Origin: Streptomyces odontomachi
GTDB lineage: Bacteria; Actinomycetota; Actinomycetes; Streptomycetales; Streptomycetaceae
Assembly: GCF_024435355.1 (NCBI RefSeq)
Contig: NZ_JAMJWG010000026.1
Coordinates: 62,001 to 126,000 of the forward strand
DNA: 64,000 bases
Direction of reading: 5' to 3'
A program made the position numbers and the translations under genes. Position 1 is the stretch's first letter. Each line of letters begins with the position of its first letter. Positions 58,531-64,000 of this stretch are shown piece by piece. A model generated the notes under the pieces. That model did not search any database, had not been told where the DNA came from, and saw only the letters and a program-made list of their open reading frames with translations.

Positions 58531-60792
58531 TTACGCGTCCGTCTCCAGCTCCAGCGAGAGGAAACCGGCGCCGGCCTCGGCCCGTACGGTCTGCCCGGCG
58601 CACTGAAGCGCCCACGGCGCCGACGGGTCGTTCACCGAGGCGCGCAGCGTGTGCCCCTCGCGCGCCACGGTGAACGTCACATCGCCCACCGGCACCGTGA
58701 CCTGCGCCCCGGGTGCGAGGCCGAACGCGCGCAGCGTCACGCCGTCCGGGTAGGCGTAGTCGGGCCGGTCGTCGATCGCGCCGACCGGGATCACCGCACC
58801 GGGCCGTACCAGCAGCGGCACGCTGAGGAAGTCGTGCCGCTCGCGCACCCAGCGCGGCCCGGTGACCTGCTCGCCGGTCACGAACTGCGTCCAGACGCCC
58901 TCGGGCACGTAGTACGTCACCTCGCCGTCGTCCGAGAACACCGGAGCGACCAGCAGGTCCGAGCCGAGCATGTACTGCCGGTCCAGGTGCGCACAGGTCG
59001 GGTCGTCGGGGAACTCCAGCACCATCGCCCGCATCATCGGCACACCGTCGGTGTGCGCGGTGCACGCCGCCCTGTGCAGGTACGGCATCAGGCTGAGCTT
59101 CAGCTTGGTGAACACCCGCAGGACGTCCACCGCCTCGTCGTCGAACAGCCACGGCACCCGGTACGACGACGAACCGTGCAGCCTGCTGTGCGAGGACAGC
59201 AGCCCGAAAGCGATCCACCGCTTGAAGAGGCCCGGGTCCGGGGTGCCCTCGAAGCCGCCGATGTCATGGCTCCAGAAGCCGAAGCCGGACATGCCCAGGC
59301 TCAGGCCGCCGCGCAGCGACTCCGCCATCGACTCGTAGGTGGACTCGTTGTCGCCGCCCCAGTGCACCGGGAACTGCTGGCAGCCCGCGGTCGCCGACCG
59401 GGCGAAGACCACGGCCTCGCCCTCGCCGCGGTGCTTGTTCAGCACGTCGAAGACGGTGCGGTTGTACAGGTAGGTGTAGTAGTTGTGCATGCGCTCCGGG
59501 TCGGAGCCGTCGGCGTAGGCCACGTCGACGGGGACGCGCTCGCCGAAGTCGGTCTTGAAGCAGTCGACGCCCATCGCGAGCAGCGCCTCCAGCTTCGCCG
59601 CGTACCACGCGCAGGCCGCCGGGGAGGTGAAGTCGACCAGGGCCATGCCCGGCTGCCACAGGTCCCACTGCCAGACGCTGCCGTCCGGCTTCTTCAGCAG
59701 GTGCCCAAGGGCCCGCCCCTCGGCGAACAGCGGCGAGCGCTGCGCGATGTAGGGGTTGATCCACACGCAGATGCGCAGGCCCTTCTCCTTCAGCCGGGCC
59801 AGCATGCCCGCGGGGTCGGGGAAGACCCGCGGGTCCCACTCGAAGTCGCACCAGTTGAACTCGCGCATCCAGAAGCAGTCGAAGTGGAACACCGACAGCG
59901 GCAGGTCGCGCTCCCGCATCCCGTCGATGAACGACGTCACCGTCTGCTCGTCGTAGGAGGTGGTGAACGAGGTGGACAGCCACAGGCCGAACGACCAGGC
60001 GGGCGGCAGCGCCGGGCGGCCGGTGAGCGCGGTGTACTTGCGCAGGATCTCCTTCGGTGTCGGGCCGTAGATCACGTAGTAGGTCAGCCGCTGGCTCTCC
60101 ACGCTGAACTGCACCCGCGAGACCTGCTCCGAGCCCACCTCGAACGAGACATGGCCGGGATGGTCGACGAAGACGCCGTAGCCCGCGTCGGTCAGGTAGA
60201 ACGGCACGTTCTTGTAGGCCTGCTCGGTGGCGGTGCCGCCGTCGGCGTTCCACATGTCGACGACCTGGCCGTTCTTCACCAGCGGCCCGAAGCGCTCGCC
60301 GAGGCCGAAGACCGAGGTGCCGACCTTCAGGTTCAGCTGCTCGCGCAGGAAGTGGCCGCCCTGGGCGTCCTGCATGATGCCCATGGCCTTGGAGCCACTG
60401 CCGGTCAGGGCGCGCCCGCCGACCAGGAAGTCCAGGTTCCACGGCCCGGACTTGGCCACCCGCAGCGACAGCGCGCCGGAGGTGAGCAGGGCGTGGTCGT
60501 CGTCGTAGCTCACCTGCGGGGTGTGTTCGGGCTGCTCGTGCACCGTGAAGTGCGGCTCGCGATCCTGCTCGCCCGCGAAGTGGGTCAGCGTCACTCCGAT
60601 GACGTCGGGCATCGGGGCGTGCGCGCGGACGGTCATGACCGGTCCCTTCAGCAGGTCACCACGGTGGCGGATGGGCTGCGTCGGCGCATGGATCTCCAGG
60701 GAGCCCGGTCCGGGGGCGATGTCCAGCACCTCGACCGGGTAGGCGGCGGTGACACCCTCGCGGAGCATCCAGTAGCCGTCGGTGAACTTCAT
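58531..60792 (-). CDS. yicI: GH31 alpha-xylosidase
   Basis: 753 residues from the ATG at 60792; the start MKFTDGYW is that of the YicI group. Nucleophile Asp415 lies in CFKTDFGERVP and acid/base Asp481 in WGGDNEST, within one residue of their positions in E. coli YicI (416 and 482). It removes alpha-xylose from the non-reducing end of xyloglucan-type oligosaccharides such as isoprimeverose. There is no signal peptide, so it works inside after import. The gene follows the importer permease by 16 bases. Confidence 0.95.
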   Translation of the reverse strand: MKFTDGYWMLREGVTAAYPVEVLDIAPGPGSLEIHAPTQPIRHRGDLLKGPVMTVRAHAPMPDVIGVTLTHFAGEQDREPHFTVHEQPEHTPQVSYDDDHALLTSGALSLRVAKSGPWNLDFLVGGRALTGSGSKAMGIMQDAQGGHFLREQLNLKVGTSVFGLGERFGPLVKNGQVVDMWNADGGTATEQAYKNVPFYLTDAGYGVFVDHPGHVSFEVGSEQVSRVQFSVESQRLTYYVIYGPTPKEILRKYTALTGRPALPPAWSFGLWLSTSFTTSYDEQTVTSFIDGMRERDLPLSVFHFDCFWMREFNWCDFEWDPRVFPDPAGMLARLKEKGLRICVWINPYIAQRSPLFAEGRALGHLLKKPDGSVWQWDLWQPGMALVDFTSPAACAWYAAKLEALLAMGVDCFKTDFGERVPVDVAYADGSDPERMHNYYTYLYNRTVFDVLNKHRGEGEAVVFARSATAGCQQFPVHWGGDNESTYESMAESLRGGLSLGMSGFGFWSHDIGGFEGTPDPGLFKRWIAFGLLSSHSRLHGSSSYRVPWLFDDEAVDVLRVFTKLKLSLMPYLHRAACTAHTDGVPMMRAMVLEFPDDPTCAHLDRQYMLGSDLLVAPVFSDDGEVTYYVPEGVWTQFVTGEQVTGPRWVRERHDFLSVPLLVRPGAVIPVGAIDDRPDYAYPDGVTLRAFGLAPGAQVTVPVGDVTFTVAREGHTLRASVNDPSAPWALQCAGQTVRAEAGAGFLSLELETDA

Positions 60793-60808
60793 TCGGAGCA
60801 AACCCCTC

Positions 60809-61630
60809 TTACTTGACGGCACCCACGGCGATGCCGCGAGTGAGAGTTCGCTGGAACAGGAGGAAGAAGAGAAGAGCGGGCAGCACGCCCAGCAGGGCGG
60901 CGGCGTTCGTCATCGTGGCGTCCATCAGTTGCTGGCCCTGGAGCACGCCGAGTGCGACGGACACCGTCTGGTTGTCGTTGGAGATCAACATCACCAGCGG
61001 CAGCAGGAACTCGTTCCAGGTCCAGATGAAGAAGAAGACCAGCAGCACGCCGATGGTCGGCCGGGACATCGGCACGACGATCCGCCACAGCACCTGCCAG
61101 CGGCTCGCCCCGTCGATCCGGGCCGCCTCGATGACCTCTCGGGGGAAGGCCCCCAGCACCGAGGAGAGCAGATAGGTGCCGAACGCGGTCTGCAACACCG
61201 AGAAGACGATGATCACGCTCACCCGGGTGTCGTAGAGGCCGGCCTGCTTGGCCAGGAAGTACAGCGGGTAGACCAGCGCCTCCTGCGGCAGCAGGTACGC
61301 CAGCACGAAGAACGCGAGCACCCAGGTGCGGCCCCGGATCCGGCCGATGCCGATCGCGTACGCGTTCAGCACCGAAAGGACCACGGCGAGGACCGCGACA
61401 CAGCCGCTGATCAGCACGGAGTTGGCGAGCTTCTGCCCGTAGTCGACGCGCTGCCAGAAGTCCTTCAGGCCGTCCACGTACATCCCGTCGGGCCAGCTCA
61501 GCGGGCCGTGCGCGGCGTACTCGGTGGGCGACTTCACGGCGTTCACCGCGACGATCGCGAACGGCAGCACCATGAAGATCGCCGCGATCAGCAGCGCGGC
61601 GAGCACCGGGTAACGACGCAGCGCCCTCAC
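60809..61630 (-). CDS. Sugar ABC transporter permease, MalG type
   Basis: 273 residues from GTG 61630, which overlaps the previous stop (GTGA). Six membrane segments; EAA loop FPREVIEAARIDGASRWQVL; C-terminus LTRGIAVGAVK. Part of the importer feeding the alpha-xylosidase. No ATPase gene is present, so a shared MsiK-like ATPase is expected. Confidence 0.93.
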   Translation of the reverse strand: MRALRRYPVLAALLIAAIFMVLPFAIVAVNAVKSPTEYAAHGPLSWPDGMYVDGLKDFWQRVDYGQKLANSVLISGCVAVLAVVLSVLNAYAIGIGRIRGRTWVLAFFVLAYLLPQEALVYPLYFLAKQAGLYDTRVSVIIVFSVLQTAFGTYLLSSVLGAFPREVIEAARIDGASRWQVLWRIVVPMSRPTIGVLLVFFFIWTWNEFLLPLVMLISNDNQTVSVALGVLQGQQLMDATMTNAAALLGVLPALLFFLLFQRTLTRGIAVGAVK

Positions 61631-62649
61631 CTCGCACCACCCTCCTGCGAGTCCTCGCTACGGGCCTGGTAGCCGAGGCCCACCAGGGCCAGCACCAGGA
61701 TGAGCACGGTCAACACGGTCGAGACGGCGGAGCCGTAGCCGACCTGGGTCTTCTCGAAGAAGTTCTGGAAGGAGAAGTACGAGGGGACGTCCGTCGCCCC
61801 GCCGGGCCCGCCCTTGGTGAGCACGTACACCGCGCCGAACACCTTGAGCGCGGCGATCGTGCACCACATCAGCACCACCGCGATCTCCGGCCTGATCTGC
61901 GGCAACGTCACATGCCAGAAGCGCCGCCACCAGCCGGCGCCGTCCAGTTCGGCCGCCTCGTGCAGCTGCGGGTCGACGCGTTGCAGCCCGGCCATGAACA
62001 CCACCAGCGGGAAGCCGAGCTGCACCCACACCATCACGGCCATCACGCTGTACAGGGCCATGTCCGGGTCGCCCAGCCAGTCCTGCTGGAGCGAGCCGAG
62101 CCCGACCGCCTTCAGCAACGCGTTCAGCGAGCCGCCCTCGGGCGCGAGGATCCAGCTCCACACGATGCCGGCCACCGCGATCGGCAGCACCTGCGGCAGG
62201 TAGAAGCAGGCCCGCAGCACGGCGGCGATCCGGCTGCCGAAGTGCTTGCTGACGTAGTCGAACAGCGCGGCGGCCAGCACCAGACCGAGCGCGGTCGGGA
62301 TCACCGCCATCGCCACCACCATGGCGAGGCTGTGCCGGAAGGACTCCCAGAAGGCGGAGTCGGAGGCGAGCTTGCGGTAGTTCGCAAGGCCCGTCCAGTG
62401 CGCGTCCCCGATCCCCTGCCAGTCGGTGAAGCTCACCCAGGTGTTCATGACGAACGGGACGATGACGACGGCGAGGGCCGCCAGCACGCCGGGGAGCAGG
62501 TACAGCGCGTACGGGGCGTCGGCGACGCGCCGGCGCACCCGGGTGGGGCGGGCCGGGGCGTCGTGCCCCGGCCCGCCGGGGGCGCCGGTGGTGCGCCCAG
62601 CGCCCTCCGGCTGCCCCGACGGGCCCGTCTTGTGGACCGTGCCGCTCAT
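61627..62649 (-). CDS. Sugar ABC transporter permease, MalF type
   Basis: 340 residues from the ATG at 62649. A Gly/Pro-rich cytoplasmic leader (about 45 residues) precedes six membrane segments, with EAA loop PQLHEAAELDGAGWWRRFW. The C-terminal TKGGPGGATDVPSYFSFQNFF is characteristic of MalF-type permeases. It starts eight bases after the stop of the binding-protein gene. Confidence 0.93.
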   Translation of the reverse strand: MSGTVHKTGPSGQPEGAGRTTGAPGGPGHDAPARPTRVRRRVADAPYALYLLPGVLAALAVVIVPFVMNTWVSFTDWQGIGDAHWTGLANYRKLASDSAFWESFRHSLAMVVAMAVIPTALGLVLAAALFDYVSKHFGSRIAAVLRACFYLPQVLPIAVAGIVWSWILAPEGGSLNALLKAVGLGSLQQDWLGDPDMALYSVMAVMVWVQLGFPLVVFMAGLQRVDPQLHEAAELDGAGWWRRFWHVTLPQIRPEIAVVLMWCTIAALKVFGAVYVLTKGGPGGATDVPSYFSFQNFFEKTQVGYGSAVSTVLTVLILVLALVGLGYQARSEDSQEGGAR

Positions 62650-62657
62650 GTGGTGGC

Positions 62658-63953
62658 TCACGACTTCTTCGGCACGCCGTCGTCGTACGCCTTCTGGAGC
62701 GCGTCGAGCACCTCGTCCGGCTTGGCGCTGGACGTGATCAGCTTCTGCACCTGGGAGGTCAGCACGTCGTAGAAGCCGGTGGCGGGCCAGTCCGGGTAGT
62801 ACGCGAGGCCGTTGCGGCCCGAGATCGCGTTGAAGTTCTCGATGAGCTTCTTGGCCCTCGGGTCGGTGATCGCGGATGCGTCGGCGGCGATCGGCACGCC
62901 ACCCTTGTTGCCCAGCAGGTTCTGGATCTTCTTCGTCATGGTGATGGCGATGAAGTCGTAGGCGAGCTTCTTGTTCTTGGCGCCCTGCGGGACCACCCAC
63001 AGGTTTCCGCCGGAACCGGTCGTGAGGTCGGCGCCGGGCCACAGGAACGTGTCCCAGTCGAACTTCACCTCCGACTCGAACCGCCCGAACCACCAGCTGC
63101 CGGAGAAGAACATCGGGTACTTGCCCTGCATGAACGCGGTGCCCGCGTCCTCCGCCTTCACGCTGCTCGACGACTTGGGGACGTAGCCCTTCGTCACCCA
63201 GTCGGCGAACGTGGTGGCGGCGTACGTCCAGGCCGCGTCGTGGAAGTTCGTCTTGCCCTTGTAGAGCTGGTAGGAGTCCACCCAGGCGCGGTCGGCCTTG
63301 GAGAGCGCCAGCTGGTACAGGTACTGCTGGGCGACGTACTCGGCGCCGCCGACGGAGAACGGGGCGACGCCGTTCTTCTTGAAGGTGCCCATCGCCGCCG
63401 TCAGGTCGTCGACGGTCTGCGGAACCTTCACGTGGTACTTGGTGAAGAGCTCCTTGTTGTAATACACCATCTCGTACTCGGCGTAGTTCGGTACGCCGTA
63501 CCACTTGCCGGAGCCCATGACGCCGCTGGTGTCGTACTGGCTCGTGGTGCGCACCCCACCGGTGACCTGCTTGTCCCAGCCGCGCTTGGTGACCTCGGCG
63601 GTCATGTCGGTGAGCAGCCCCTGCTTGGAGAGCGCACCGGCCGTCGCGTTGCCCTTGTTGTACTCCATCACATCGGGTGCGTCGTCGGAGTTGAGGACCA
63701 TCGGGGCGGTCTTCTGGATCTGTTCGAAGCCCTTCTCCTCGAACTTCACCTTGACGCCGGGATGCTGCTTCTTGAACTCCTTGATGGCCTCGTTCCAGGC
63801 CACGCCCATGGCGCTGTTGGGGGCCTCGTAGTGCCAGAGTTTCAAGGTGTTCGGGTCGGAGTCGTCGCCTGAGCCACCGCAGGAGGCCAGCAGCAGGCTC
63901 CCCGCAACAGCCGCCGCGACCGCAGCCGCCGTGCGCCTTCGTGCCGTCAACAT
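62658..63953 (-). CDS. Sugar ABC transporter substrate-binding lipoprotein
   Basis: 431 residues. Signal peptide with lipobox LLLASC and lipidated Cys25. Family 1 solute-binding protein: LKLWHYEAPNSAMGVAWNEA, PDVMEYNKGNATAGALSKQG, YGVPNYAEYEMVYYNKELF, GGNLWVVPQGAKNKKLAYDF. The first gene of the glycoside importer operon. The adjacent alpha-xylosidase suggests xylosylated oligosaccharides as ligand (inference). Confidence 0.93.
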   Translation of the reverse strand: MLTARRRTAAAVAAAVAGSLLLASCGGSGDDSDPNTLKLWHYEAPNSAMGVAWNEAIKEFKKQHPGVKVKFEEKGFEQIQKTAPMVLNSDDAPDVMEYNKGNATAGALSKQGLLTDMTAEVTKRGWDKQVTGGVRTTSQYDTSGVMGSGKWYGVPNYAEYEMVYYNKELFTKYHVKVPQTVDDLTAAMGTFKKNGVAPFSVGGAEYVAQQYLYQLALSKADRAWVDSYQLYKGKTNFHDAAWTYAATTFADWVTKGYVPKSSSSVKAEDAGTAFMQGKYPMFFSGSWWFGRFESEVKFDWDTFLWPGADLTTGSGGNLWVVPQGAKNKKLAYDFIAITMTKKIQNLLGNKGGVPIAADASAITDPRAKKLIENFNAISGRNGLAYYPDWPATGFYDVLTSQVQKLITSSAKPDEVLDALQKAYDDGVPKKS

Positions 63954-63992
63954 CCGTGCCTCCGGAGATGGTGAGGGGCAGTGCGTTGATCG

Positions 63993-64000
63993 AAGCGCTT
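63993..64000. promoter_or_regulatory. Partial LacI-type operator at the window edge
   Basis: The window ends GTTGATCGAAGCGCTT. AAGCGCTT is symmetric around CG and sits 40 bases before the binding-protein start. The full site would extend beyond the window, so only its left half and centre are seen. Confidence 0.45.

Overview
The window is about 71-74% GC by eye, with strong third-position G/C bias, GTG and TTG starts and many long antisense reading frames. This is typical of Streptomyces. The block pkaA-pkaB-prfB-ftsE-ftsX-S41 protease-smpB-ssrA (36.4-48.8 kb) matches, from memory, the conserved chromosomal core of Streptomyces coelicolor, so the centre of the window is core chromosome. The flanks are accessory or metabolic.

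Region by region. (1) 1-3.3 kb: two wall-polymer glycosyltransferases, one a fusion of a GT2 domain to a CDP-glycerol glycerophosphotransferase domain. (2) 3.4-6.9 kb: two hypotheticals, an acetyltransferase-like gene, and a divergent hydrolase/PadR pair around a clear operator. (3) 7.1-11.3 kb: the most interesting locus. On the + strand lie a Pyr4-type membrane terpene cyclase, a cyclodipeptide synthase (CDPS) and a phytoene-synthase-like prenyltransferase, a drimentine-type set. Converging on them is an AlbA/AlbB-type cyclodipeptide oxidase pair with a DUF899 gene. Together they predict a farnesylated, cyclised and possibly dehydrogenated diketopiperazine. (4) 11.5-15.6 kb: a GbsR/MarR-type regulator with paired palindromes, a DUF4097 protein, a hydrolase, a small hypothetical and a PhzF-like enzyme. 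(5) 15.9-22.8 kb: a mannose/fructose-type sugar operon (phosphomannose isomerase, sugar porter, AGE-family isomerase, ROK kinase, LacI regulator) with two matching LacI-type operators. (6) 23.0-26.5 kb: a membrane-anchored protein kinase overlapping a patatin-like phospholipase, function unknown. (7) 26.6-30.3 kb: a sugar ABC importer operon. (8) 30.7-31.5 kb: a decayed amidase gene.

(9) 31.7-40.0 kb: an FHA/FtsK-like ATPase transcribed divergently from two Ser/Thr kinases (PkaA, PkaB), separated by tandem hairpin repeats. (10) 40.3-50.1 kb: release factor 2, a repeat-rich LAETG sortase substrate, a small zinc-ribbon membrane protein, ftsE / small ORF / ftsX, a carboxy-terminal processing protease, smpB with tmRNA (ssrA), and two ArsR-regulated units with visible operators. 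(11) 50.1-54 kb: a membrane Ser/Thr kinase and a DacB-type D-Ala-D-Ala carboxypeptidase. (12) 54-64 kb: a glycan-use locus (secreted GH3, LacI, GH31 alpha-xylosidase, two permeases, a binding lipoprotein), best read as uptake and breakdown of xylosylated oligosaccharides such as those from xyloglucan.

Recurring features are intergenic hairpin repeats built on a GGGGCGCGGGGAAC stem, and low-complexity codon-repeat insertions inside otherwise ordinary enzymes. All functions are inferred by reading motifs. No database search was run.
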